From contig NZ_ATUS01000001.1 in assembly GCF_000420325.1 (NCBI RefSeq), positions 500,463-564,462 of the forward strand: 64,000 bases of DNA. Direction: 5' to 3'. The stretch is from Spongiibacter tropicus DSM 19543. Lineage in GTDB: Bacteria; Pseudomonadota; Gammaproteobacteria; Pseudomonadales; Spongiibacteraceae. Positions 53,487-63,056 of the stretch are shown here, one piece after another. The notes below the pieces were generated by a model. That model ran no database searches, was not told the origin of the DNA, and worked only from the letters and a program-made list of their open reading frames with translations. How positions within the stretch are numbered: position 1 is the stretch's first letter; each line of letters opens with the position of its first letter. Position numbers and translations under genes: made by a program.

Positions 53487-54761
53487 TCAGTGCAGCGCAT
53501 TTTCAATGTAATTGGCCAATTCTTCCAGCGCGACGCTCTGTTGTTCGCCGTCACCGCGCAGCGGTTTTACTGCAACGCGCCCCGCTGCCAGCTCATCTTC
53601 GCCGAGCACTATAGCCAGTGCAGCACCGCTCTTGTCGGCCTTTTTAAACTGGCTTTTAAAGCTGCCGCCACCGCAGTTAAGCAGCACTTTTATACCCGGT
53701 TGCGCATCGCGAAGCTGCTCGGCAATACTCAGCGCACGCACTTCACAATCCTCGCCAGTCGCCACGATGTAGACGTCCGCGAGCGGCGCAGGTTCCGGCA
53801 AGGCATCGAGGGTTTCCAACAGCAGACAAAGGCGTTCAAGCCCCATTGCGAAGCCCACCGCCGGGGTCGGCTTGCCGCCGAGCTGCTCGACCAGCCCATC
53901 GTAGCGACCGCCCGCACATACTGTGCCCTGGGCGCCCAGTGCAGTGGTGGTCCATTCAAACACCGTCAGGCCATAGTAATCCAGCCCCCTGACCAGTTTG
54001 GGGTTCAGCGTATAGGCAAGTCCGGCGGCATCGAGACGGGCACAAAGGCCATCGAAATGGGCTTTGGACTGTTCGTCCAGATAATCATTTAACACCGGCG
54101 CGTCGGCCAGCAGCGCCTGAGTTTCAGGCACTTTACTGTCGAGAATACGCAGCGGGTTGCTGTCCAGACGGCGCAGGCTGTCGGCGTCCAGTTGGTCCTT
54201 GAATTGACCAAGATAGTCCACCAGCGCCTGGCGATAGGTCGCGCGGGATTCACTGCTACCGATGCTGTTCAGCTCCAGGGTCAGCGCCTCGCTGATACCC
54301 AGCTCCTTCCATAGACGCGCGCTCAGCAGAATCAGCTCGGCATCGATATCCGGACCTGACATGCCAAAGGTTTCGACACCGATCTGGTGGAACTGACGCA
54401 GGCGACCCTTTTGCGGGCGCTCGTGGCGAAACATGGGGCCGGCATACCACAGGCGCTGCAGCTGATTGTGCAGCAGACCGTTTTGGTCACAGGCGCGTAC
54501 ACAGCTCGCCGTTCCCTCAGGGCGCAGTGTCAGGCTATCGCCATTGCGGTCCTCAAAGGTGTACATCTCTTTTTCGACAATATCGGTGACCTCACCGATA
54601 GAACGCTTAAATAACTCGGTCTGTTCGAGAATGGGAAAGCGAATTTCACGGTAACCGTAGCGTCCCAGCAGGCGCGCCACAGTGGACTCCAGATACTGCC
54701 AAAGCGGTGAATCGTCGGGAAGAATATCATTCATCCCGCGGATGGATTGAATACGTGCCAA
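53487..54761 (-). CDS. hisS: Histidyl-tRNA synthetase
   Basis: HisRS charges tRNA-His. The 424-residue class II synthetase has the N-terminal RGMNDILP, motif 2 ([38 protein letters not shown] in parts), the histidine-specific LVRGLDYYG and AGGRYDGL loops, motif 3 GFAMGLERL, and a C-terminal anticodon-binding domain. The start is TTG at 54761 after AAGG, the only start that fits the family N-terminus ARIQSIRGM. Confidence 0.97.
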   Translation of the reverse strand: MARIQSIRGMNDILPDDSPLWQYLESTVARLLGRYGYREIRFPILEQTELFKRSIGEVTDIVEKEMYTFEDRNGDSLTLRPEGTASCVRACDQNGLLHNQLQRLWYAGPMFRHERPQKGRLRQFHQIGVETFGMSGPDIDAELILLSARLWKELGISEALTLELNSIGSSESRATYRQALVDYLGQFKDQLDADSLRRLDSNPLRILDSKVPETQALLADAPVLNDYLDEQSKAHFDGLCARLDAAGLAYTLNPKLVRGLDYYGLTVFEWTTTALGAQGTVCAGGRYDGLVEQLGGKPTPAVGFAMGLERLCLLLETLDALPEPAPLADVYIVATGEDCEVRALSIAEQLRDAQPGIKVLLNCGGGSFKSQFKKADKSGAALAIVLGEDELAAGRVAVKPLRGDGEQQSVALEELANYIENALH

Positions 54762-54787
54762 TTGGATACCTTGCTAAATCCTTGCGC

Positions 54788-55900
54788 CTAACTGCGGGCG
54801 ATCAGATCCTTGTCCTGTTGTTCTTTAAGGGCGACTTTTTCTCGAATCAGTTTTTCGAGATGGTCGATCAGCTCGGGGTTCTGCACCTTGTGATCTTTCT
54901 GGCCATTCACATACACCAGGTTGTTCGGGGTGCCACCCGTCAAGCCGATATCGGCTTCTTTGGCTTCGCCCGGACCGTTAACGATGCAGCCGATAACTGC
55001 CACATCCAAGGGTGTCGTGACATCCTCAAGTCGAGACTCCAATTCGTTCATGGTGCCGATCACATCGAAGTTCTGTCGCGAGCAGCTCGGGCAGGCAATG
55101 AAATTAATCCCTTTGCTGCGCAGCTTGAGACTTTTCAGAATTTCGTAGCCAACCTTGATCTCTTCAACCGGATCGGCGGCCAGCGAAATCCGAATCGTGT
55201 CGCCGATGCCATCCATCAGCAGCATCCCCAGCCCCACCGCTGACTTGACGGTGCCGCCACGCAAACCCCCTGCTTCGGTAATGCCCAGATGCAGCGGTTG
55301 CTCAATCTGGGAGGCCAGTTGCCGATAGGCCGCTACCGCCATGAAGACATCAGAGGCTTTCACACTGACCTTGAAGTCCTGAAAGTCCAGGCGATCGAGA
55401 ATATCGATGTGCCGCATGGCCGATTCTACGAGTGCTTCTGGCGTCGGCTCACCGTATTTGCGTTGCAGCTCTTTTTCCAGCGACCCGGCATTCACACCGA
55501 TACGGATAGGAATATTGCGTTCTTTCGCCGCATCAATCACCGCCTTCACCCGATCTTCCCGGCCGATATTGCCAGGATTGATGCGCAGGCAGTCCACGCC
55601 GTATTCCGCCACTTTAAGTGCAATCTTGTAATCAAAGTGAATATCCGCCACCAGTGGGACGGTCACTTGTTCGCGAATCTGCTTAAAGGCCTCGGCGGCC
55701 TCCATGCTGGGAACCGACACCCGCACGATGTCGGCGCAAGCGTCTTCCAGACGCCGAATCTGTGCGACCGTCGCCGCCACATCGCAGGTATTGGTATTGG
55801 TCATGCTCTGCACCGAAATCGGCGCATCGCCACCCACTGCCACATTGCCAATATGAATCTGGCGAGATTTGCGGCGTTTTATGGGTGATTCCATCTTCAT
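54788..55900 (-). CDS. ispG: 4-hydroxy-3-methylbut-2-enyl diphosphate synthase IspG
   Basis: IspG carries out the sixth step of the MEP isoprenoid pathway with a 4Fe-4S cluster. The 370-residue protein shows [20 protein letters not shown] in parts near the start, a TIM barrel ([22 protein letters not shown]) and the cluster cysteines in ACPSC and [16 protein letters not shown]. The start overlaps the rodZ stop by ATGA, so translation is coupled. Confidence 0.97.
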   Translation of the reverse strand: MKMESPIKRRKSRQIHIGNVAVGGDAPISVQSMTNTNTCDVAATVAQIRRLEDACADIVRVSVPSMEAAEAFKQIREQVTVPLVADIHFDYKIALKVAEYGVDCLRINPGNIGREDRVKAVIDAAKERNIPIRIGVNAGSLEKELQRKYGEPTPEALVESAMRHIDILDRLDFQDFKVSVKASDVFMAVAAYRQLASQIEQPLHLGITEAGGLRGGTVKSAVGLGMLLMDGIGDTIRISLAADPVEEIKVGYEILKSLKLRSKGINFIACPSCSRQNFDVIGTMNELESRLEDVTTPLDVAVIGCIVNGPGEAKEADIGLTGGTPNNLVYVNGQKDHKVQNPELIDHLEKLIREKVALKEQQDKDLIARS

Positions 55901-56676
55901 AATTCACCTATCTGTACGCGTACCGCGTTACTTTCGGCAAGCCCGTCCAAGGCGACGTCTTGCTGGTTGTACTGAATACGAACGGCAGGCCAGTAAGCCA
56001 CGGCCAGCTGCACCGGGCCCTTCACGTCCAGGCTCTGCGACTGCCCCGCCTCCAACTGGCCACGAAACTGTACCGTGCCATCGGCATCGCGAAGCTCAAG
56101 CCACACGGTTTGCACAGCGTCCAGACGCACACTGGCCGGGTGCGAGAGCAGTTCCGGGGAGAGCTCAGCGTCGCTGACCGTGGTGGGCACCTGCAACAGC
56201 GATTCGCCCAACAGCGAGCGACTGCGCAGTTCCTGCAGGGGAACGTAACGCTCTTCCATCAGGCTGACATCAAGTCTGGGCTTGGGCTCACCGCCGAACA
56301 GCAGGTAACTCACTCCCCAAATAATCAAGGCGACCAGCGCGGCCACTGAGAGACGTGCCTGTATAGGGGCCTGTGTACTGCCTTTGGGACGGCGCTGCTG
56401 CGCCTGCTCTTCATCGCGACGACATATCCGCTCGCTGTCTTTGAGCAGCGGTGCCTCATCCAGACCAAAATGGCGGGCATAGCTGCGGATGTAACCACGC
56501 GCAAACATCGGCGAGTTAAATCGTGAGTAATCATTACACTCAAGCGCTTCAACGTGGGTGGTGAGCAAATTCAATGCTTCCGCCACCTGCTCCACCGATT
56601 TTCCTGCGCTAAGCCGGGCGTCTCTCAGTACAGACCCCGGTGGCGCAATATAGTTATCGCTGTGCGCCTGATTCAT
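55897..56676 (-). CDS. rodZ: Cell-shape protein RodZ
   Basis: RodZ anchors the MreB cytoskeleton to the membrane. The 259-residue product has an N-terminal helix-turn-helix domain ([35 protein letters not shown]), a basic linker, a single membrane helix (about 113-131, [17 protein letters not shown]) and a periplasmic DUF4115-type domain (about 175-259, [20 protein letters not shown]). It is shorter than E. coli RodZ (337), mainly in the linker. It sits between pilW and ispG in the standard order. Confidence 0.92.
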   Translation of the reverse strand: MNQAHSDNYIAPPGSVLRDARLSAGKSVEQVAEALNLLTTHVEALECNDYSRFNSPMFARGYIRSYARHFGLDEAPLLKDSERICRRDEEQAQQRRPKGSTQAPIQARLSVAALVALIIWGVSYLLFGGEPKPRLDVSLMEERYVPLQELRSRSLLGESLLQVPTTVSDAELSPELLSHPASVRLDAVQTVWLELRDADGTVQFRGQLEAGQSQSLDVKGPVQLAVAYWPAVRIQYNQQDVALDGLAESNAVRVQIGEL

Positions 56677-56678
56677 GC

Positions 56679-57479
56679 TTACTCAACTCCGCTGTTGGTC
56701 AGAGAGGCCTTGTACAGCAGATATTCTTCCGATTTGGGAAAAAGATTCTTCAGCGCCAGTGCGTAACTGGCATAGGCATCTTCATCATCAAACACGTCTG
56801 CCAGGCGAATACCCAGCCACAGCGAAGCCGCCGACTGGCGGGGATTCATTTCACGGAATGCGTCGTAGTAGCGCTGCGATTGGGGGTAATCCTGTTTGCG
56901 AAAACTCACTTCCGCCATCGACAACACAACGGTGGGATCATCGCGTTCCATCAGCAACGCGCGCTTGAATGCACCTTCGGCACGATCCAGTTCATTTAAT
57001 TTCAAATAGCAGCGCCCGAGATTAACAAAGGCATCGACGCGACGCTCATACAGCAATTCGCCGACCACAACCTCAAGCTGCGCAGCCGCCTCTCGATACC
57101 GCTCCTGCTCGTAGAGATAGGCAGCGTAATTATTGCGGATACGCATGGCTTTCGGGTCTTGCTCGATAGCGCGGCGATAGTAGTTCTCCGCCATCTCCAG
57201 CTCCCCGGTATTCTGGTAGACCAGCGCAAGGGCTTCCAAGGTTTCGGGGTTGTGCTTGTCGACCGTTTCCACATACTTCAAATGGCGCTTGGCCTGCTGC
57301 CAATTGCCGTTGGAAATGTAGGTTTTGGCCAACTGCAGGGAGGTTTCGTAGGCTTTTTTCTCATCGGCCTTTTCGGCAAAGCCGCCGGTCTCGGTGGTGA
57401 CGCAGGCGCAAAGCAGAAGCGCCAGCACACTCAGAAGCAAAACCCGGCCATGACGGCTTAATCGCGGTACTCTCGACAT
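56679..57479 (-). CDS. pilW: Type IV pilus biogenesis lipoprotein PilW/PilF
   Basis: PilW/PilF is an outer-membrane lipoprotein that helps the PilQ secretin multimerise. The product has a lipoprotein signal with lipobox LCAC (Cys26) and six tetratricopeptide repeats (for example LQLAKTYISNGNWQQAKRHL and VNLGRCYLKLNELDRAEGAF). The start is the ATG at 57479, giving 266 residues; upstream in-frame sequence has no signal-peptide character. It lies between rlmN and rodZ as in Pseudomonas. Confidence 0.93.
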   Translation of the reverse strand: MSRVPRLSRHGRVLLLSVLALLLCACVTTETGGFAEKADEKKAYETSLQLAKTYISNGNWQQAKRHLKYVETVDKHNPETLEALALVYQNTGELEMAENYYRRAIEQDPKAMRIRNNYAAYLYEQERYREAAAQLEVVVGELLYERRVDAFVNLGRCYLKLNELDRAEGAFKRALLMERDDPTVVLSMAEVSFRKQDYPQSQRYYDAFREMNPRQSAASLWLGIRLADVFDDEDAYASYALALKNLFPKSEEYLLYKASLTNSGVE

Positions 57480-57495
57480 CACTGGCCTGTGCTCC

Positions 57496-58644
57496 TCACG
57501 TAATACGAATGGCTTGAAGTTCTTCCGATTTTCGGCGGTGACGCTCCGCGCGGCGCGTACGGTCCTGCACCTGCCCGGCAAGCTGACCGCAGGCGGCGTC
57601 AATGTCGTCGCCGCGAGTGGTGCGAACGGTTGTTACGTAACCGGCATCGGTCATCACTTGCCAGAATCTCGATACGGCATTTTTTGACGGACGACGATAG
57701 TCTGACAAGGAGAACGGATTAAAGGGAATCAGATTCACTTTGCACGGCAATTCGCGGAGAACGTCCGCCAGCTCTCTCGCCTGCTCGACGCTGTCGTTGA
57801 CGCCGGCAATCAGGGTGTACTCAACAGTAACCACACGGTGTTTATCAGGCTGTTTATCGAGATAACGACGACAGGCAGCAAGAAGTTCGGCAATGGGGTA
57901 ACGGCGATTGATCGGTACCAGCTCGTTGCGCAGCGCATCGTTAGGCGCATGCAAGGAGACAGCCAGGGACACTTCTGACACATCGCCCAGCTTGTCCAGC
58001 ATCGGCACAACACCGGAGGTACTGAGGGTAACCCGACGCTTGGACAAGCCGTAACCGAAATCGTCCATCATCAGGCCGGTGGCATCCACCACATTGTCGA
58101 AATTGAGCAGCGGCTCACCCATGCCCATCATCACCACATTGGTGACTACCCGTGAGCTGCCTGCTTGAAAAGCGTCGAACGACTGAATCGCCAGCCAAAC
58201 CTGACCGATAATTTCTGCGGCTGTCAGGTCGCGCTGGAAACCCTGTTTGCCGGTAGAGCAAAAACTGCAATCCAGACTGCAACCTACCTGCGACGAGACA
58301 CAGAGAGTGCCCCGCTGCCCGTCGGGAATAAAGACGGTTTCAACCAGATTGTTGCCACCGACTTCGATGGCCCACTTGCGCGTGCCATCCTTGGAATCCA
58401 GTTGGCGCACCACTCGCGGGGGCCGAATCTCGGCAATCTCGGCCAGCTTGGCACGCAAGCCTTTGCCGAGGTTACTCATCTGTTCGAAATCATCGATACC
58501 CGAGTGGTGAATCCATTTAAGAATCTGTTGGGCACGGAACGGCTTTTCACCAATAGAAACCAGCCAGGCCTCCATTTTCTGGCGTGTCATGCCAAGCAGG
58601 TTTACACGCTCAGGCTGTTGAATCACCGCCTCTTGCACGTCCAT
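57496..58644 (-). CDS. rlmN: Dual-specificity RNA methyltransferase RlmN
   Basis: RlmN makes m2A2503 in 23S rRNA and m2A37 in tRNA by a radical-SAM mechanism with a methyl-cysteine intermediate. The 382-residue protein has the CxxxCxxC cluster motif in [16 protein letters not shown], and the late reactive cysteine in [13 protein letters not shown]. The start ATG 58644 follows GAGGAGGCACCGGGC; the open frame reaches further upstream into ndk but without conserved sequence. Confidence 0.97.
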   Translation of the reverse strand: MDVQEAVIQQPERVNLLGMTRQKMEAWLVSIGEKPFRAQQILKWIHHSGIDDFEQMSNLGKGLRAKLAEIAEIRPPRVVRQLDSKDGTRKWAIEVGGNNLVETVFIPDGQRGTLCVSSQVGCSLDCSFCSTGKQGFQRDLTAAEIIGQVWLAIQSFDAFQAGSSRVVTNVVMMGMGEPLLNFDNVVDATGLMMDDFGYGLSKRRVTLSTSGVVPMLDKLGDVSEVSLAVSLHAPNDALRNELVPINRRYPIAELLAACRRYLDKQPDKHRVVTVEYTLIAGVNDSVEQARELADVLRELPCKVNLIPFNPFSLSDYRRPSKNAVSRFWQVMTDAGYVTTVRTTRGDDIDAACGQLAGQVQDRTRRAERHRRKSEELQAIRIT

Positions 58645-58657
58645 GCCCGGTGCCTCC

Positions 58658-59086
58658 TCAGGCGCGCTCGCAGAGCTCGCTGGTAGCGAAGAAGAAGGCG
58701 ATTTCGCGAGCAGCAGAGGCTTCGGAGTCAGAACCGTGAACGGCGTTGGCGTCGATAGACTCGGCAAAGTCCGCGCGAATAGTGCCCGCCTCAGCTTCTT
58801 TGGGGTTAGTGGCACCCATCAGTTCGCGGTTTTTCGCAATAGCGCCTTCGCCTTCCAGCACCTGGACGGTAACCGGACCGGAGGTCATGAAATCAACCAG
58901 CGCGGGGAAGAACGGACGACCTTTGTGCTCGGCGTAAAAACCTTCTGCCTGCTCGCGGCTCAGACGCAGCATTTTCGCTGCAATAATCTGCAGGCCAGCT
59001 TTCTCAAAACGGCTGTAGATTTCGCCTACAACGTTTTTGGCAACCGCATCGGGTTTAACAATGGAAAGGGTGCGTTCTACGCCCAT
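58658..59086 (-). CDS. ndk: Nucleoside diphosphate kinase
   Basis: Ndk transfers the terminal phosphate between nucleoside triphosphates and diphosphates through a phosphohistidine. The 142-residue protein has [15 protein letters not shown], the [11 protein letters not shown] region and the active-site NAVHGSDS. Length equals E. coli Ndk (143). It is separated from iscX by 109 bp and from rlmN by 13 bp, so it may also have its own promoter; a GGGGC-GGT-GCCCC hairpin lies in the gap (59117-59129). Confidence 0.97.
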   Translation of the reverse strand: MGVERTLSIVKPDAVAKNVVGEIYSRFEKAGLQIIAAKMLRLSREQAEGFYAEHKGRPFFPALVDFMTSGPVTVQVLEGEGAIAKNRELMGATNPKEAEAGTIRADFAESIDANAVHGSDSEASAAREIAFFFATSELCERA

Positions 59087-59195
59087 GTAAGTATCTCCGG
59101 CTTAAAGTTCAAACGGTGGGGCGGTGCCCCGAAAAAATAGGAGGGAATTATACGCGCATTCGCGGCAAATAGGTACGCAACCGCCCCTGGCTGTG

Positions 59196-59396
59196 TCAGT
59201 CGCGCTCGTCGAGCCAGGCCGCTTGAATTGCCTCCAGAATTTTCTCGCCACTGCGCTTGGGGTCGTCGTCAAAATCATCCAGCGATACAACCATTTTATG
59301 CAGGTCGACAAAGTTGATATACGTCGGGTCAACATCCGGGTGCGACTCCGCCAGCTCAATGCCAATATCCAGCACATCAGTCCATTTCAGTCCCAT
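59196..59396 (-). CDS. iscX: Fe-S assembly protein IscX
   Basis: IscX is a 66-residue acidic protein that binds IscS and iron and tunes the speed of cluster assembly. The product has the family pattern KWTDVLDIGIELAESHPDVD, FVDLHKMVVSLDDF and EKILEAIQAAWLDE. It follows fdx by 24 bp, the normal end of the isc operon. Confidence 0.95.
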   Translation of the reverse strand: MGLKWTDVLDIGIELAESHPDVDPTYINFVDLHKMVVSLDDFDDDPKRSGEKILEAIQAAWLDERD

Positions 59397-59420
59397 GACA
59401 GTCTCCTCTCAAGGCAGCGA

Positions 59421-59759
59421 TCAGTGGCGCTCAGACACCATATTGATGGTATAGCGGGGAATTTCCACAACCAGATCTTCATCCGCGACCACAGCCTGAC
59501 AACTCAGGCGCGACTCCGGCTCCAGCCCCCAGGCTTTGTCGAGCATATCCTCTTCCAGCTCGTCGGCCTCGTTCAGCGAATCAAAGCCTTCGCGCACCAC
59601 AACGTGGCAAGTCGTGCAGGCACAGGATTTTTCACAGGCATGCTCGATGTCGATACCATTGGCCAGCATGGCATCGCAGATGGTTTCACCACTGGCCACT
59701 TCCAACACTTCACCCTCCGGGCAAAGCTCTTCATTTGGCAGTACAACTATGCGTGGCAT
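59421..59759 (-). CDS. fdx: ISC-type 2Fe-2S ferredoxin
   Basis: This 112-residue ferredoxin supplies electrons for cluster assembly. The cluster cysteines are at 42, 48, 51 and 87, identical in position to E. coli Fdx (HACEKSCACTTCH, then SRLSCQAV). The start ATG 59759 gives the family start PRIVVLPNEELCPEG; the longer open frame upstream overlaps hscA in another frame and is rejected. Confidence 0.96.
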   Translation of the reverse strand: MPRIVVLPNEELCPEGEVLEVASGETICDAMLANGIDIEHACEKSCACTTCHVVVREGFDSLNEADELEEDMLDKAWGLEPESRLSCQAVVADEDLVVEIPRYTINMVSERH

Positions 59760-59769
59760 CGGGAACTCC

Positions 59770-61623
59770 TCAAAGGTCGTCCACTCGCCGACCGGCGAGG
59801 GCTTTCTTGATACTGGCGTCCATACGACGCTCAGCAAAAGTTTCACTGGCGGCACCGACAATTTCAATCTGCCGGGCGATACTGGCCGCCGTGCCGCTAT
59901 CTTTTTCGCGGTGCAGCGCTTCCATTTTGTCCAGCAGCTCGCGCTGTTCGGATTCGCTGAGCAGCGCCTCACCGTCAGCTAGCAGCGCCGCAGACAGTGA
60001 CTGCAATAGCGCTTCGGCATCTACCTGTTGCTCGCGCAAGGCACGGGCTTCTTTATCCTGGCCCGCCGCCTCAAATGACGAGGTCAGCATATCGGCGATA
60101 TCGTTGTCGCTGAGGCCGTAGGACGGCTTCACCTGTACCTGGCTCTCTGCGCCGGTGGTCTCCTCCCGGGCAGATACTTGCAACAGACCATCGGCATCAA
60201 CCTGGAAGGTAACGAGAATGCGCGCCGCCCCCGCCACCATGGGTGGAATACCACGCAATTCAAAGCGCGCCAGTGAGCGACAATCGTCTACCAGCTCACG
60301 CTCGCCCTGCACCACGTGAATCGCCATGGCCGTCTGACCGTCTTTGAAGGTGGTAAATTCCTGCGCCATCGCGACCGGGATGGTGGTGTTGCGATGAATG
60401 ACTTTTTCCGTCAGCCCCCCCATGGTCTCCACACCCAGCGACAGCGGAATGACATCCAGCAACAGCGTTTCCTCGCCACTGCGATTGCCGATCAACTGTT
60501 CGGCTTGCGACGCCGCGCCCAGCGCAACCACTTTATCCGGATCGATATCCACCAGGGGCTCGCGGCCGAACCACTCAGCCACCCGCTCCCGCACACGCGG
60601 CACGCGAGTCGAACCGCCGACCATCACCACATTGAGAATCTCATCACTGCGCAGACGGGCATCTCGCATCGCTCTTTTGCAGGCGCGGATCGCGCGATCA
60701 ATCAAGGGATCCACCAGCGTATTGAACTCTTCTCGGCTCAACACCAATTGCTGCGAATCCAGACTGACGTCCACCTGCTCAGCGCCCGTCAGCGCTTCTT
60801 TCGCAGCGCGACTGGCATCCAGCAAACGACGGCGCTGCTTGCCGTCCAGTGAATCGAGGCCGGTTTTTTCGATGAACCAGGCCGCTATCGCCTGATCGAA
60901 GTCGTCGCCACCCAGCGCCGAATCACCGCCTGTCGACAGAACCTCAAATACGCCCTTACTCATCTGAAGTACCGAGATATCGAAGGTGCCGCCACCGAGA
61001 TCAAAAACGGCAATAGCCCCCTCTTCTTTCTCGTCCAGACCGTAAGCCACGGCGGCTGCAGTCGGCTCGTTCAGCAGACGTAAGACATTGAGCCCTGCCA
61101 GTCGCGCCGCATCTTTGGTCGCCTGACGCTGACCGTCATCGAAATATGCGGGAACGGTAATCACAACGCCTTGCAGTTCATCACCCAGACTACGCTGCGC
61201 ACGATCAGCCACGCTGCGCAAAATATCTGCAGAAACCTGCACCGGCGACAAGTCGCCCGCCTGGGTCCGCAGCTTCACCATATCGTCGCCGCAATCCACC
61301 AGCGTATAGGTCGACAGCACTTCCGCGGCACTGGCATCGGCATAGCTGCGCCCCATCAGGCGCTTTATCGACGCCAGCGTGTTTTCGGGATCGTCAGCCG
61401 CCATGGCCTGAGCCGCAGCACCCACTGCATCGGCGCCCTGCGCGCCGTAGTGCACAACCGATGGCAACAGGTGTCTTCCCTGCTCGTCCGGCAGTGTTTG
61501 CAGGTGGCCGTTGCGGAATGCCGCAACCAGCGAATTGGTGGTGCCGAGGTCTATCCCCGCCGCCAGCTTGCGCTGGTGGGGTTCGGGACTCTGCCCCGGC
61601 TCTGAAATTTGCATTAATGCCAT
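59770..61623 (-). CDS. hscA: Fe-S chaperone HscA (Hsp70 family)
   Basis: HscA is the specialised Hsp70 that, with HscB, helps transfer clusters from IscU. The 617-residue product has the ATPase signatures [31 protein letters not shown] and [15 protein letters not shown], and a substrate domain that binds the LPPVK motif of IscU. It ends 10 bp before fdx. Confidence 0.96.
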   Translation of the reverse strand: MALMQISEPGQSPEPHQRKLAAGIDLGTTNSLVAAFRNGHLQTLPDEQGRHLLPSVVHYGAQGADAVGAAAQAMAADDPENTLASIKRLMGRSYADASAAEVLSTYTLVDCGDDMVKLRTQAGDLSPVQVSADILRSVADRAQRSLGDELQGVVITVPAYFDDGQRQATKDAARLAGLNVLRLLNEPTAAAVAYGLDEKEEGAIAVFDLGGGTFDISVLQMSKGVFEVLSTGGDSALGGDDFDQAIAAWFIEKTGLDSLDGKQRRRLLDASRAAKEALTGAEQVDVSLDSQQLVLSREEFNTLVDPLIDRAIRACKRAMRDARLRSDEILNVVMVGGSTRVPRVRERVAEWFGREPLVDIDPDKVVALGAASQAEQLIGNRSGEETLLLDVIPLSLGVETMGGLTEKVIHRNTTIPVAMAQEFTTFKDGQTAMAIHVVQGERELVDDCRSLARFELRGIPPMVAGAARILVTFQVDADGLLQVSAREETTGAESQVQVKPSYGLSDNDIADMLTSSFEAAGQDKEARALREQQVDAEALLQSLSAALLADGEALLSESEQRELLDKMEALHREKDSGTAASIARQIEIVGAASETFAERRMDASIKKALAGRRVDDL

Positions 61624-61657
61624 AAGATAAATTCGGTCCGTTTACGGGCTCTGCCGT

Positions 61658-62188
61658 TCAGTAGTCCAGCAGTTCACTCTCTTTCTGCTCCGCTTCGCTA
61701 CGCAGCTTTTCCAGAAACTGCAGCTTGGCGTAGGCCGCCTTCGCCTGCTCGATATCGGCATCCAGCCCTGTGACAAAGACGGCCTTTTGCTCAGCCATGG
61801 CGTTATCCACGTCGCAGTAGAAGGCATCGAGCGCCGCCTCGGGGTCCGTCGCATCATGCAGGTCTGACAATTCTTCGCGAAGCTGCAACTGCTGCATCAG
61901 AAACTCTGGGTCGCTGAAAGTAGTATTACTGGTATCCACTGGATGACCAGCCAGCTTGAGCAGGTAGGCCGCGCGGCGCGTTACCGAGCGCAGTGTTTCG
62001 TAGGCTTCATTGATCTGCGAGGATTTTTGCACCGCCAGACGTCGCTCTCGGTCGCTGCCACCAGCGAAGCGATCAGGGTGCACACTGCGCTGCAGCTCTC
62101 GGTAGGCGCGGGTCAGTGACGCTTCGTCCACGTCAAACTGACGCGGCACACCCAGCATACTGAAATAGTCTGCTGCCTGTTCGCTCAT
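61658..62188 (-). CDS. hscB: Fe-S co-chaperone HscB (J protein)
   Basis: HscB brings IscU to HscA and stimulates its ATPase. The 176-residue protein has an N-terminal J domain with HPD at 37-39 (LQRSVHPDRFAGG) and a C-terminal helical IscU-binding domain. The start is ATG 62188, preceded by GAGAAGGGTG. A 118-bp spacer with a terminator-like hairpin separates it from iscA. Confidence 0.95.
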   Translation of the reverse strand: MSEQAADYFSMLGVPRQFDVDEASLTRAYRELQRSVHPDRFAGGSDRERRLAVQKSSQINEAYETLRSVTRRAAYLLKLAGHPVDTSNTTFSDPEFLMQQLQLREELSDLHDATDPEAALDAFYCDVDNAMAEQKAVFVTGLDADIEQAKAAYAKLQFLEKLRSEAEQKESELLDY

Positions 62189-62252
62189 AACACCCTTCTC
62201 CGCAACTGAGGGTTCACACCAGAGAGGCTGAAAATCACCTCCGCAAATATGC

Positions 62253-62286
62253 AAAAGGCGCGATCGGCCATCCACCGAAACGCGCC
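62253..62286 (-). terminator. Terminator-like hairpin (possible attenuator) between iscA and hscB
   Basis: On the minus strand GGCGCG pairs with CGCGCC and an inner TCGG with CCGA around a small loop, with short bulges; TTTT follows directly. It lies in the 118-bp gap of an otherwise tightly packed isc operon. The inner mismatches suggest a partial terminator or an RNA-processing site. Confidence 0.55.
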
Positions 62287-62306
62287 AGCACTCGCTCACA
62301 CAGCCG

Positions 62307-62645
62307 TTAAACCGTGAAGCTCTCTCCGCAACCGCACTCCGCAGAGACATTGGGGTTGTTAAATTTCAGCCCTTCGTTCAAGCCCTCTTTGACAAAATCC
62401 AACTCCGTGCCATCGAGGTAAACCAGGCTTTTGGGATCGACATAAATCGACGCCCCAAAGGCTTGAAACACTTTATCTTCGGGCTGCGGCTCGTCGACAA
62501 ACTCAAGGACGTATGCCATACCGGAACAGCCCGAGGTACGAACGCCCAGGCGAATACCCAGGCCACGCCCACGACCTTCCAACTGGCGTTTGATATGACC
62601 AGCCGCAGATTCCGTCAGGCTGACTTTCATATCTACTTCAGCCAT
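62307..62645 (-). CDS. iscA: Iron-sulfur assembly protein IscA
   Basis: IscA is an A-type carrier that receives clusters and passes them to target proteins. The 112-residue product has the three conserved cysteines C40, C104 and C106 (TSGCSGMAY and ECGCGESF). A second in-frame ATG at codon 6 would give the more usual 107 residues. It begins 5 bp after the iscU stop. Confidence 0.96.
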   Translation of the reverse strand: MAEVDMKVSLTESAAGHIKRQLEGRGRGLGIRLGVRTSGCSGMAYVLEFVDEPQPEDKVFQAFGASIYVDPKSLVYLDGTELDFVKEGLNEGLKFNNPNVSAECGCGESFTV

Positions 62646-62650
62646 CAGAC

Positions 62651-63031
62651 TCAGGCGCCTTTCTTCTTGCGATAATCGGAAACAGCGGCCTTGATCGCAT
62701 CTTCAGCCAACACAGAGCAGTGAATCTTCACCGGAGGCAGAGCCAGCTCCTGCGCAATTTCCGTGTTTTTGATGTGTTCAGCTTCTTCCAGCGTTTTGCC
62801 TTTAACCCACTCTGTGAGCAGTGAGCTGGAAGCAATCGCACTGCCGCAGCCGTACGTTTTGAACTTGGCGTCTTCGATGACACCCTCGTCGTTCACTTTG
62901 ATCTGCAGACGCATCACGTCACCGCAGGCCGGCGCGCCGACCATGCCAGTACCGATTTCATCACTGTCATCGAATTTACCGACATTACGGGGGTTCTCGT
63001 AATGGTCCAGTACTTTTTCACTATATGCCAT
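62651..63031 (-). CDS. iscU: Fe-S scaffold IscU
   Basis: IscU is the scaffold on which new clusters form. The 126-residue product has ligands Cys36, Asp38, Cys62, His104 and Cys105 (APACGD, YGCGSA, KIHCSV) and the HscA-binding LPPVK (98-102). The start ATG 63031 follows GAGGAGGGATTAACC; an upstream in-frame ATG at 63076 would overlap iscS and is rejected. Confidence 0.97.
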   Translation of the reverse strand: MAYSEKVLDHYENPRNVGKFDDSDEIGTGMVGAPACGDVMRLQIKVNDEGVIEDAKFKTYGCGSAIASSSLLTEWVKGKTLEEAEHIKNTEIAQELALPPVKIHCSVLAEDAIKAAVSDYRKKKGA

Positions 63032-63056
63032 GGTTAATCCCTCCTCTTGAGTCGGC

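Noticed and set aside
59117-59129. GGGGC-GGT-GCCCC hairpin between iscX and ndk as terminator
   Set aside because: The T-run lies before, not after, the hairpin on the transcribed strand.
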